Positions 1 to 10,219 of a DNA stretch of 25,417 bases are shown one piece after another (within the stretch, counting starts at the first letter, position 1; each line of letters begins with the position of its first letter). The notes below the pieces were generated by a model. The model made no database searches. It was given only the letters and a program-made list of their open reading frames with translations, and was not told the DNA's origin. A program made the translations under genes and the position numbers. The stretch is from contig JH153031.1 of assembly GCA_000226015.1 (NCBI GenBank), positions 138,960-164,376 of the forward strand, written 5' to 3'. This stretch comes from Mnemiopsis leidyi (taxonomy: Eukaryota > Ctenophora > Tentaculata > Lobata > Bolinopsidae).

Positions 1-149
1 TTTACTAACTAAGTAACTAACCGTAACAGATATTTACTAAGTAACTAACCGTAACAAGATATTTACTAACTAAGTAACTAACCGTAACAAGATATTTACT
101 AACTAAGTAACTAACCGTAACAAGATATTTACTAACTAAGTAACTAACC
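1..149. repeat. 33-bp satellite array (left edge)
   Basis: Five head-to-tail copies of a unit reading TTTACTAACTAAGTAACTAA CCGTAACAAGATA, the first two with small deletions and the last truncated. Within the unit the sub-motif CTAAGTAACTAA is itself internally repetitive. The array runs off the left edge, so its true length is unknown. Confidence 0.95.
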
Positions 150-230
150 AATCTGCTTAAGTAGAAAGAGGAAGCGGAGTAGACCTCCAGGGACGTAGCA
201 CACAGCGAACAGTAGAGCTATACAGAGAGT
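150..230 (+). repeat. Fragment similar to the 3' body of the SINE-like element at 1241-1470
   Basis: AAGTAGAAAG, GAGTAGACC and a GACGTAGCACACAGCG-like block occur in the same order and orientation as in the body at 1385-1440 (AAGTAGAAAG, GAGTAGACC, GATGAACCACAACGCC). Identity is moderate by eye; the boundary with the satellite is near 150. Confidence 0.35.
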
Positions 231-299
231 TGTCTGACTTGCTTCTCTCCGTAGATTTGTCTTTTGTATACCTGCAGGGTACGGTAGATTACAGCGGGT

Positions 300-416
300 T
301 GTACATTTTATACACTGTAGTTTATAAAGCATACATTATACACTATACATTATACACTTTAAACCATACACTATACATCGTGCACCGCACTATACACAAT
401 ACACGATACACTACCT
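300..416. repeat. AT-rich imperfect tandem repeat (TATACAYTATACAC-type)
   Basis: Variants of CATACATTATACACTATACA recur with about 14-bp spacing through this stretch. It is low-complexity sequence without coding content. Confidence 0.75.
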
Positions 417-667
417 TTAGTTCGAAGATTGTATAAAATGATAGAGAGAAAGATCACCACCAAAAATAGAGGAATGTCAATAACCACTATTGGAACTGTC
501 GTCAAGGGCTGAGGATAGAAATTCTTTCTATTTTTTCAGTCTTATTATTCCATTTCATTATTTTTGCTATTTTTAGATATATTTGATACAAAAATATTTG
601 AATTCTTTGTTAAAATCCTCTCAATGTCACTTTCATTACTAGATACGAAAGACATGAGAATGAACGA

Positions 668-771
668 AAATATAAAGACAAGAACAAAGAATAAAGACGT
701 TACCATGGCATATCGTTCGCTCACGCCCATAAAGCGGTGAGATGTAGAGAACGTAAGTGATGCAGTATCGC
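668..771 (-). CDS. Possible further membrane exon of the same GPCR
   Basis: On the minus strand an open frame reads HRFMGVSERYAMVTSLFFVL, then VFIFSFILMSF, a basic/polar lead followed by a single strongly hydrophobic span of TM length, as for GPCR TM4 or TM6. An acceptor-like ACTTCAG lies at about 772 and donor-like TTTC^GTATCT and CTA^GTAATG follow the hydrophobic span. It lies downstream of the two GPCR exons on the same strand. No family-specific motif is visible (no FxxCWxP or W4.50), and the entry phase does not match the preceding exon, so this is tentative. Confidence 0.22.
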
Positions 772-1240
772 TGAAGTTTTGATAGTGTTAACTTTTGGTG
801 GTATATTGTTGACTGTTAACTTTTGTTAATTTTGCGTGTTAACCTCTTTTTTACCAACTTTTAACACATTGCTACTTCAAAACACACAGGAAAATCGCTT
901 GGCAATGGCACTTTATGAAGATATTACAATTTTCCCCAAAAATTTACTCTCAAGTCAACCCTAACACGGTCCTTGGTTTTGACAGAAATATATTTCTTTT
1001 AAGACATTCTCCTGTCAACTATTCCAATATTTGATCTAGTGATTGGCGAAATTATTCTCAGCGTGTCGGAATTCCCTGCAGGAAAAATCGGTACATGCTG
1101 TCAAATCATAGCGCACCCATTTTTTCTGCCAAAATTTCGCAACCCAAATTCGTGCAGAGCTGACAATAACTGATCGGTTTATTAATCCACCTTACCCATA
1201 TGCCTTCACAGTAAAACAGAAGGGAAACAAATGTGGTTTC

Positions 1241-1470
1241 AAGTGGTGTTCAATTGGTAGAGCACTCATCTAAACAATGCAGAGTTTGTCGGATCATACC
1301 GGACTCGGCACGGTGCCTGTCCATTAATTTTCTGAATTGACTAGAAGGCAAACAATCATACAGACCTGTGATAGACGTAGCACTTGTTGAAGTAGAAAGG
1401 TAGGGCTGAGTAGACCGAGGCGATGAACCACAACGCCATGCAGACAACAACCAGACGCTGAGGGGGTTCA
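1241..1470 (+). mobile_element. tRNA-derived SINE-like element
   Basis: The head reads GTTCAATTGGTAGAGCAC at 1249-1266, matching a tRNA D-arm / RNA polymerase III A box. It is followed about 30 nt later by GTCGGATCATACCGGAC at 1288-1304, a degenerate T-arm / B box (GGTTCGANTCC). A roughly 165-nt unrelated body follows. No functional tRNA fold is retained. The end is placed loosely near the GAGGGGGTTCAG stretch. Confidence in the tRNA origin is moderate; family name unknown. Confidence 0.6.
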
Positions 1471-1712
1471 GTCTCGATCATTTTCATAAGTTAGAATTCG
1501 TTAGAAGTATAACATATTTTATTATTTCCTCAGTGTAGTCATTGCACAAAGCAATTTGATCTTAACAGAACATGATTACAGTTTTCAAATGTGAACATTA
1601 AAACCGTTTCATAGTCAATCCCCTGCTTATAATAAATAATAAATCGGCTTATTCATCCTTGGAAACTCGGAAACAAACCTAATGAAAATTTAAGAATCGT
1701 GCTGGGACCAAC

Positions 1713-1891
1713 CTTAAAGGTGATGAGAGACTTGTATCTGAGCGGTTTCACAATGCCTATCATCCTGGCAACGCAGATGATGAGAATTAGGTAGAGGGAC
1801 ATCAGCGGCATCAGGGTCGAGATGAATCCAAGTAGATTGGTGGGGATGAGGGAGAGCTTAAGTTCCGCCCTATTGTTGACAAGAACATAGG
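1713..1891 (-). CDS. Rhodopsin-class GPCR exon: ECL1, TM3, ICL2
   Basis: Read on the minus strand after acceptor ACAATTTCAG, starting with two bases of a split codon, the exon encodes YVLVNNRAELKLSLIPTNLL, GFISTLMPLMSLYLILIICV, ARMIGIVKPLRYKSLITFK. The end is the class A TM3/ICL2 signature (family: DRYxAIxxPLRYxxxxT). D3.49 is Ala and Y3.51 is Met here, and the expected Cys at 3.25 is Thr. The exon needs a phase 1 partner, whereas the best donor of the previous exon is phase 2; the weaker donor CACG^GTTCTC at 2011 would join in frame. The exit donor is AAG^GTTGGT. The gene may be divergent, may contain an unseen micro-exon, or may be a pseudogene. Confidence 0.68.
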
Positions 1892-2004
1892 CTGAAATTG
1901 TTTTATGATTTAAAGGAAATCATGTCACTTAATTTTATGTGATTGGTAGATTTGTCTGAATTATTTACTTGAACCTTATATAGAAATCTCACGCTACTCC
2001 TTAC

Positions 2005-2163
2005 AGAGAACCGTGCCGGTAAAACAACGAACCCGAGAAAGGAGCGGATATGAGGCAGGTCACCAGGTCGGTTACGGAGAGCTGAGAGAGGAGGACAGAC
2101 TGCAGGATCTTGTCGCCGTCTCTCCGCAGTATCGTCGTTATCATCCACAAGTTTCCCAACGTC
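2005..2163 (-). CDS. Rhodopsin-class GPCR exon: end of TM1, ICL1, TM2
   Basis: Read on the minus strand from acceptor CCTCACAG (exon starts at 2163, third codon position) the exon encodes TLGNLWMITTILRRDGDKIL, then QSVLLSQLSVTDLVTCLISA, PFSGSLFYRHGS. GN in TM1 and the LSVTDLV...APF stretch with the TM2 aspartate (2.50) are class A GPCR hallmarks. The obvious donor is TTCTCT^GTAAGG at 2004, leaving phase 2. A 100-residue ORF in another frame covers the same DNA and is a shadow. The TM1 exon upstream (higher coordinates) was not found. Partner exon lies at 1713-1891. Confidence 0.7.
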
Positions 2164-2205
2164 CTGTGAGGTAACTCTTTTAGTACACGAGGTAAAACTC
2201 TCCAT

Positions 2206-3375
2206 GATCTTAATTTTAATATCTACCCGCTGCTGCTTTAAAGATGATCAGCAATCGATGGGAACCTAAGGCTTGCATATAAGTTTTGGTCATCCAACAG
2301 AGTTAATAACCATTTTAAATGTAACGAAATTTAATTTTTATCAAGTTCATAGAAAAGGTAGGTATTTCTTCTCTATAATTTTTTCTCTATTTTTACAAGT
2401 TAGCATTTAGATAAAATCATGATCGCGGCGATTTACAGCGAAAGATGACAAAAAAATATGTCCTCCGGTAATGACACAAATTTTTGGTTCAAATTTAAGT
2501 ATCAAATGTCGAAGCTCTAGTGACTCACCCGGCAAAACATACGCCAAATAGTGATAGTCCGATCAAATCATCGAGAACACGTATATCCTGCATGCTACCT
2601 ATACAATGTTCCTTTAATTGCTATAGAGTTTGGGTAAAGTTCGTTTAAAATCGATTATACTAATTATAGTAGTACTACTGTTATATAGAGCAGTAATACC
2701 AGTTATGACACGTTGATTATAATAGTAGGGAAAAGTACAATTAAGGATTGCAAAATTTTGCTTATAATCGGATGATTCCTATTTTGAAATCTTCCAATCC
2801 AGGAATATCTTATCAAATTAGAGATGGAAAGGAAGAAAACGATTTATTTTTGATTCAAACGTGTCTTTGACTGTTTTAAGCTGTGCGATAAAGTAACTGC
2901 TTGCTCGTCAAAAGACCAAATAACATTTCAAACGCGCCCAGAAAAAACTGATACGAGCAGTGCCAGGTCGCCGGTATAGGGCAACTCCAGATAGACAGAT
3001 ATTATCTTATCTAACCGTCAGGAGTGTCAAACTCAAACTTAAACCACTGAGCATTGGGATACGGCGGTCAGAGCAGAAATCAAATTTGATGTTTTATTAC
3101 GGCCTCCTCCAAAAGTGGGCACGCCGACTTGCAAATAAAAAATATTTGACGAGTCTCGACAGGGGGTTGGTCTTCAGAGGTTATTGAAATATTGGTGCTG
3201 CGTGAGATATTGCTGGAACACCTGCCACAGTGATGTGTAGTTATGAAGTGCTGAAGTAGAATTTTGATGGGCCAGCGCAACTTCCTGAAATTCGATGCAT
3301 ACACTTATACTATTCCCATAGTGATTAGGTTGTCTGAAGTCCGTGTAATCTGTTCACAGTATAATCGTTTAGATG
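2206..3375. other. No recognised gene
   Basis: AT-rich sequence with stops in all frames. Two 74-75 residue ORFs near 2960-3304 overlap on opposite strands and show no domain signature. I searched the minus strand for a TM1 exon of the GPCR without success. Confidence 0.5.
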
Positions 3376-3461
3376 ATCAATCAGGTTAGAATATTTAATG
3401 GTAATGGATAGAACGAAAATCAATCAGGTTAGAAAATGTAATGGTAATGGATAGAACGAAA
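3376..3461. repeat. 43-bp direct tandem duplication
   Basis: Two adjacent copies (3376-3418 and 3419-3461) of ATCAATCAGGTTAGAA...ATAGAACGAAA differ at about three positions, indicating a recent local duplication. Confidence 0.95.
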
Positions 3462-6357
3462 AGAGAAAAACAGTGCTGGAAATTGATCCTAAACTTCAAT
3501 TGATCATAGCATTAATCTAAACAAAGTTCTGGTCTGCCATCGATGAAATTTTGTCTTTTATCTTGGTGTCGAAATTAAATGTTGATCGATTTCTCAGAAA
3601 ATCGGTTCAATCGATCACTATCAGTGAAAAATTATTTTTCACGTACATAAATCATGCTTTACAATCATTATCAAAATGTAAAATTCGAGTAGAAGATCAT
3701 AAATTCATAAAAAGATTCTACAATTTTCGGGAGAAATCAAAAACTGTCATATCGCATAAGGTCACGTTCTAAGGCCATAAATTTCGGTCACGTGGACATA
3801 GGACAACTTTACCATGATTGGACGCTGCTTACAAATTGACAACATATTAAGACTAGATGACAGTTCTCATCACCGCACTAAGCGTGATCTGACTAACCTC
3901 CATCCATTTTCATGATATCTCAAGTCTCAACCCTCCTGATAAAAGTTATGAGTTGCCAAGATCTTAGGTTAAATTTGATCGAGGAGATTTATAACCTATG
4001 GCATGTCAGAGTTCAAAACACAGCAAAGTCTCATATCAACATGGCTTCAACAAATTGAGTTTGGGTGGCCTATTCATATTTCGTCATATTAGAAAAACGT
4101 ATAAAATGCAAAGATAAAACTAGTGTCATGAATTTGATGTAATTGAAATTCTATCAATTTCTTAATTTTCTATAATAATGTCTTAACAAAACTGACAGAG
4201 AAAATAATGCCACTACTGCAGCTGGACTAATATCAAGGACTTATAATTGATGGGTTATGTTGCTATGCACCGACTGGCTACTCATGACCGGCTGCAATTC
4301 TAATAGCCGGCTTATTGGCTAAAAACAGCTTATTGCCGGTTCGTAGCCGCCAATAACCGGTTTTCTTGATCTCTTATAGCAGCCTCCTCAATATCGTTCA
4401 GCATTGGATATGAAGTTAATATCTTATAGCCGAGTTATGGCCTGGTTATAGTGTTTGAATCATTCATCGAACGGCTGCATATTGACGGCTGCATATTGAA
4501 TCAACAATAAAACATAAAATTTTTGCAGCCAACTGTTTTTTAACCTAAGAACTGTCTTTTAACCTAAGAACTTGCAACATCATTGTCAGCTTGTGGTTAG
4601 TCACAGTCTGCAAATATGGGAGCTAGAACTCGTTCGTTAGTAATATGTAATTATGTAGTTAAATTTCGTATGTATATTCATCAAAAGCAGAATTATCATT
4701 ATCATATAAACCTGCAAATCTATGTGATGCCTTAGGGGCGCCACAACTGTATACAGTATTAGAATGTTTATACTTGGGTCAATGCCTCAGACGGATCCAT
4801 TGAGCAATAACATATTTTCATGTTAATGAATTGAGCTGGTCTTTTACCTTTTTGCGTTATTTGATCGAATATCGCTGTTGAAAGTATGTTGTAAATTGGA
4901 AAAGTAAGCGCATTGCATTTTACGATATTCGCATGAAATTGTGACCTTTCATAAATAAGTATTGCTGTATACCCCTATATTCTGGGGTGGGTGCTAAAAG
5001 ACCCAATAATGGACAGGTCAGTCTACTGAATAGCCCTTCGACGCAAACAGACAAATCAAACATAAACAGGTCTAGAGACCCGTATAAATCCGATTTCAAA
5101 CATACAATATTACAATTACACAAATATGACTGATCATAATTCAACTAACATTGATCATTGGTAATTTGACTTTTTCATCTTATTTTCTTTAACGATCATG
5201 AGAAAAAAATGATATATTGATAAGCCTCCTCCACTCGCTCCACCTTACAGCCTTATCCCTAGCATAAAACTTTGAGCCTATATTTAACCAGCATGAGAGT
5301 TGACGTCATGTTTGAGAACCGTGGCAATCTTGTAGAAACAGTTACATCACTTAATCAGTAACTTTACTGGGATTCTTCAGTATCGCTGTATCAGGAACTC
5401 TATTTCAGAAATTCAGAGGTCTGAGTTCCTTTATTTGTGATCCAACAACACAAGTCAAAATAATCAAAACCCTAAACACTAACAATGAGAGATGCTCTAA
5501 GAAAAATATCACCGTGCTTTCCGTGGGCTAATATTTGATAATGTAAACTGCAGACGCCTGATGAAATGAAATGAAATGAAAAAAGTGTTCATATCCAGTG
5601 CAATCGTTTTTATCAACAATTGTAAAGACCACAAGCTGGTTCAGCCGGCCGGTAGCATATGTCAGATTGGAATCAGCAAACAAGCACAATGAAGCTATAA
5701 ACATCACAATTTACAAACAATTTACAGAGTTCGTTTTAGATCTAGGACAAAAGAAATGTTGTAGTTAATTTAAAGAAGCAGGATATAATCTAACAAGACA
5801 CGGAGAATAACTACTACATAATTTGAAATGACAAAAAGGAAAGAAAAGTCGCCCCGTGACAAACCATAGCAAAACAATTAGGAACGCCGGCCAATCAGAT
5901 AAATCGTACAAGGTTTATCCTGTCTTAATGATTGCGATTGAATATATTTTATGCAGGCTTGGCGGCTTGCAGATGAATCAGCTTGTCTGGCAATCAGGGC
6001 AATCATATACTTTATACAGTAGAGTCAGGTACAAAGCTGCACCTGGTGCCTTAACCGCTTGAGCTGTAGAGGACACAGCCTGGTAAAGTGGTAAGCCACG
6101 GATGGCAGGTGCAACTAATCTAAGATTTGAAATAACTGTAATGAAGTCTGCGGCCAAAGCAATCTGTGGGTGGTGCTTACCCAAAATTTCAAATCCTATG
6201 AAATCAGCGGTTAAGCATTGGTTTTTGGAAAAATGGTTCTCAAAAATTTCTGGTTTTGTGTTAATTAAAGATCTTTATATGATTAAACTGATGGTGCCCT
6301 TTTCCTAAGTTGCTGATTTAATGGAATCTGTCTGAAATTTAAGCTTAGGGACTATGT
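3462..6357. other. No recognised gene; scattered short duplications
   Basis: Non-coding AT-rich sequence. Visible features are repeated TAGCCGG/CCGGYTATTGG-like words at about 4270-4450, a 15-bp tandem duplication (CGGCTGCATATTGA) at about 4471-4500, a repeated TTTTAACCTAAGAACT at about 4537-4571, and GAAAT repeats at about 5562-5580. ORFs of 68-74 residues here have no recognisable domain. Confidence 0.45.
6020..6075 (-). repeat. Possible tRNA-like (Leu-type D-arm) SINE head
   Basis: On the minus strand GCTCAAGCGGTTAAGGCACC resembles a tRNA-Leu D-arm with an A box. No convincing B box follows at tRNA spacing, so only a decayed SINE fragment can be suggested. Confidence 0.25.
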
Positions 6358-6420
6358 CCTTGTTCCCTCTACGAACCTACCTGCACCTTTAGGATTTTTA
6401 AAAATCAAGTACAAAATAGG
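6358..6420 (+). repeat. 60-bp dispersed direct repeat, copy 1
   Basis: CCTTGTTCCCTCTACGAACC followed by TACCTGCACCTTTAGGA and an A/T-rich end recurs in the same orientation at 7119-7178 with few differences. Between the copies lie a poly(C) tract and a hairpin. Confidence 0.8.
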
Positions 6421-6479
6421 CAGGCCCGTATTCAGGGGTTGCAATAGGGCCAATGGCCCCCCCGGGCCCCCCCCCCCCC
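6421..6479. repeat. GC-rich stretch ending in a 13-C homopolymer
   Basis: GGCCCGTATTCAGGGG, GGGCCAATGGCCCCCCCGGG, then 13 C residues, in otherwise AT-rich DNA. This kind of GGGCC/CCC-rich edge is often part of decayed DNA transposons, but no terminal repeat could be paired with it. Confidence 0.5.
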
Positions 6480-6600
6480 AGATGAAATCAAGGTGCACTT
6501 GTAACCGGGAAAAATATATAATTTCGTGAGAAATTTTGGCAAAAATTAAGTTGCTGATTAAACATAATCAATCTTGTCGGAGTTGGAATTTTAAAAACTA

Positions 6601-6675
6601 ACATTTGTTTGACAACGACTCTTGTTCGACAACGAAATATCTGCTTTCGGACAGGAGTCGTTGTCAGACAAATGT
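6601..6675. repeat. Near-perfect hairpin with 28-bp arms
   Basis: Arms 6601-6628 (ACATTTGTTTGACAACGACT...) and 6648-6675 are inverted copies with about three mismatches and a 19-nt loop. A partial further copy of the right arm (TTCGGACAAGAGTCGTGA) follows at about 6750, suggesting a small foldback/MITE family. Confidence 0.9.
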
Positions 6676-7118
6676 CCAGATCGGCGACATTAGTCCGAAT
6701 TAGAATATGCAGTAATTCATTAGATATTTAATTTCGGACAAGAGTCGTGATTGAGGTTATTTGTCAGAATCGCATCTCATCTATGTTTCAAAAGCTTGGT
6801 GTCGCACTGATAACATGTTGTTGCAATTAGCATGTACTCGTATACCGACTTTACATAGGGATGGGGTGTCACTCTCATGATCTGATCCCACAACTGACAA
6901 CAGCTAAATGATGGGGTGCCGTACATCTAGGCACTAAGCTCCAAAACCCTATATCTAATTCACAAGCAGACTTAAAGTAATCAGAACTTATTGATTGGTC
7001 AGTGCAAATAGTTTTTAAAAGCACCGACAAGTAGCGCCTAGTTCCCTAGCTCTAATTCAAGTATCTTTTATTCCCCCTTACTTTTCAGTCCTTCCTCTTC
7101 AATGTTCCATGCTCCCTT

Positions 7119-7178
7119 CCTTGTTCCCTCTACCAACCTACCTGCAACTTTCGGACTCTTATTTAAAATAACAAAATA
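7119..7178 (+). repeat. 60-bp dispersed direct repeat, copy 2
   Basis: Matches 6358-6420 in the same orientation: CCTTGTTCCCTCTACCAACC, then TACCTGCAACTTTCGGA and an A/T-rich end with ACAAAATA. Confidence 0.8.
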
Positions 7179-9869
7179 AGTTAGCCTTTTTCGAATTTTT
7201 AGAAGTATTAGAAGCTCAATTTTAGTTGTTTTAACTTAGTATCACGGAAAATTTATTCTATGGCACCGGTGTTTTACCGCTTTGGCTTTCAAACAAAGTG
7301 GTCTCAATAACTCAATAATAGCCCATTTTCCTCCAAAGGAAATATTCTCTCTGGTCTAACGTATTCACATAGTTCGGGGTGCAGTCTTTTAAGGTGTGTA
7401 TGTGTATGTTATTCACCTAACCAGGTGCTCAGCCGGCGCGGCAGCTGCTTACTTCTGGTGGCTCTGGTTAGGGCAATGTTTGTAATTATTTTTATATCTT
7501 ATTAAATTCATTTTTTCAAGGCTGCAGCCTAATAGACAAGGGCGTGTATGTGTATTAACAGTTGAGGATTCTACCGGTGTTCGGTAACCCTGCACTTGTA
7601 ACTAACTAAACTCTAAGAGCAGCACTTCAGGGAATGTTTCTTACTGTATCTGAAGGGTGGCAAGAAGACGAGACTAAGGCTTGCAATATTCTTACGTTTT
7701 GATGACTTATATTCATGACTTATGATATTGTTAATTGTAAGTAGCACTAGCTTACCATTTTCTCCATCTTTAATACATTTTTCCCGACGGCAAAAAGTAA
7801 AGTAGATTTTTGTCTTCACATCGTCTTAAAAAATCAAAATCTTTCTTATCGGCTATTTCTCAAAAGTTTTTTGTCATTTTTCATCATATTTCATTGATCT
7901 CTTTCATTAAATATCTTGCCGCTTTATTTGTAGTAACTAAGTAAGATGGTTGGTGAGGTTGGATGCTACATAAAAAGTCAGACGTCTAATTTTATTTCAT
8001 TTCGGGTCCAGATTCAAATTATTACATATTTTAAACAAATCAGACCTTATACAGAAAAGACGAGCATGATATGGCATAGAATTGAATTAATTTTTTGATG
8101 GATTAATGGAAAATTTGATGGATTCTCAGAAATTACGAGAATCCGATAATCTCAAAGTATCTTTTTTGAATCGATGACCAACTACCGTCTACCATTTCTA
8201 GTATTTGTCGTGTCGAACCTAAAATAAATCAAAAAACATAAATGAAAGAAAAAAATGTTAGCAAGCACTACAGCAAATTTCGAATATGACATTGACACTC
8301 TTTTGTTCCAGAGTTACTCTTAAACCCACGTAGCTTCTATTTTTCTTCAGAATCGGTTAAGTATGTATTGGTTTTCACTCCTTGAGGCAGGGAATCCCAA
8401 TATGCGTGTAAATAAGCCAAACTGAAATTGAAATAATCCTGAGTAAAATGAATGTACTTGAGGAAATGACCATAATAGCATTATATCTTCCATATCATCC
8501 GAGATATCATCCGGAGAAATGTGTCACACTGTCGAGTGTTGCAGCCCAAAAAGAAACTGCGACAAACCAAGTAAAGCGGCTGATCAAAACTAAATGAGCT
8601 GCATGCTGTGCAGCATAGTGCACACCTAGTACGAATATTCGCATAAATTTGATTAATCAAAGTATGCCCACTGATTGGATTTTAGAGTCTCAGCTAATTT
8701 GGGCCGTATTCACGACAAAAAGTAAATTTAACGGAAAAAAGAGATCCGGACTTGTAGCGTCATCAATCTTTATAGGAATGTATCAGCATTACATAATGGT
8801 CAACTTAGTATTAACATCTTTTTATTTGTAGTGTTGTTATCAGTACATGCTTTTAGACCCTATAGCTAGACGGAACGTATATGGAGCAGTACGTGTCTCA
8901 AAAAGTGGCGAGTTATGATCATTTGTACGTGCTGACTATAACTGCGTGATGTGCTGTCTAGCTGGGATCATGTTCGCGACAAGTGAGGTCCTATACGCAC
9001 AAACATACAAACACACAACTGCTGCTGCTTGGTTTAAGGGTTTGTGACAAAGTAGGATTTTGTATTGGTCTTATTTCTTGGAATTCGAACAGCATGCAGG
9101 ATATCAGTAAATTATGTTCTTAAGTAACTAAGTAATGCAGACAGTATCATCACGAGAAAATGATATTAAAAGACGCGTCTAGTACAAATTAGTCCACTCC
9201 AAAGTCAAGATCAAATAGTAAACTCTTAATATTTTAACAAGTCACGTCAGGCTGTATCTAGATCTAGTAATTTATGACTGGAACAAAAATTTATAAATTG
9301 GGACGCAGTGATATTGAACTTAAAAGCGATCGCTGCATGAAACCAGCTAAAATCTATGTTCGAAATTTGAAAAAATTATAGGCGATTACATTTTAACTTC
9401 ATGGTTGTCATATCTTCATATACAGCCATATCCTCATGGATCTGATAGTCGAATTTATCTTAACGATAAGAATATGAAGATGGCAATATCTTAGCAAATC
9501 TGGTCGACAAAACGTTGATGTATCTGTGGCTGCCGGACAACTGCACCCAGTTACACAATATCCATGACAAAGTACCATGAGATCTGACCAGACAGATCAG
9601 ATCAGATCATGGATTGGGTACCCTGCTAACGTGTGTGAACTGAATTCTCTTGGGCGCAGTTGTCTGTAGGCCATATCTGTTCTTTTACGGTCGGGTCTAT
9701 GTCATGGCTGGCTGAATCAATCTTCAAATATCCGGTTTTTTATATTTTCAAATAATAAATTTCGTTCAGAGTGATTGTAGCAATCGCTGCTTATACTGCT
9801 TAGTAGCTGAACTTATGATAGTTGTAGTAGAAAATCTTTAAAAGTACCACATATCTCTTTACAAGAGCA
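7179..9869. other. No recognised gene
   Basis: AT-rich non-coding sequence. A GC-rich hairpin-like segment lies at about 7418-7472 (CCTAACCAG ... CTGGTTAGG). Weak palindromes occur at about 9410-9475 (CATATCTTCATAT / ATATGAAGATG) and 9570-9621. ORFs of 60-68 residues show no domain. Confidence 0.45.
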
Positions 9870-10219
9870 TCATAGGACCCTAGGTACTTTATAGACATCA
9901 GAACACAAAAAAAGATAAGAAAGCGCTATCCATCCATCTTCTAACTTTTTCCATTCAATTTTATTTAAGGCCAAATATCTAAGGTCTTTAAAGTCGGTAA
10001 TATTCCTAAGTGTTATGCCAAAATCTCTACGTCTCAAATCGTTTCTTAAGACATCTAATAAGTTTAGATAAGGTCTTCCCCTTCTTCCAACCATAAAACT
10101 GTCAGCATTTATAGCAAATAAGATGAAAGGATATGCAGGAGAGTCCTCTTTACCTCTTAGGATATGTCCAAGCATTCTCCAACGAAACTTTGATACTCTA
10201 ACAGATACCTTTCGATACT
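9870..10219 (-). pseudogene. Non-LTR retrotransposon (LINE) relic, C-terminal end of ORF2
   Basis: On the minus strand the frame YRKVSVRVSKFRWRMLGHIL, RGKEDSPAY..., VGRRGRPYLNLLDVLRNDLR continuing to KIEWKKLEDG ends at a stop at 9870. The pattern W-x-GH(I/V)-R near the start, GRRGRP, then L..DL and a closing (D/E)W..L is the typical tail of LINE ORF2 proteins after the reverse transcriptase domain. No RT catalytic motif is present and the frame meets TAG just upstream, so this is a truncated copy. The insertion borders are not clear. No A-rich tail follows the stop. Confidence 0.7.

Noticed and set aside
1-149. Telomeric or CRISPR-like repeat
   Set aside because: The units are directly adjacent with no spacers and do not match known telomere motifs; it is an ordinary satellite.
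1241-1312. Functional tRNA gene
   Set aside because: The D-arm is good but the acceptor stem and T-arm do not pair, so a SINE head is the better reading.
1903-2205. 100-residue minus-strand ORF starting MESFTSC
   Set aside because: It has no recognisable domain and is shifted against a frame on the same DNA that reads clear GPCR TM1/TM2 sequence.
4920-5144. 74-residue minus-strand ORF with a hydrophobic part
   Set aside because: Tested as a possible TM1 exon of the GPCR; it lacks the GN motif and has no suitable donor phase.
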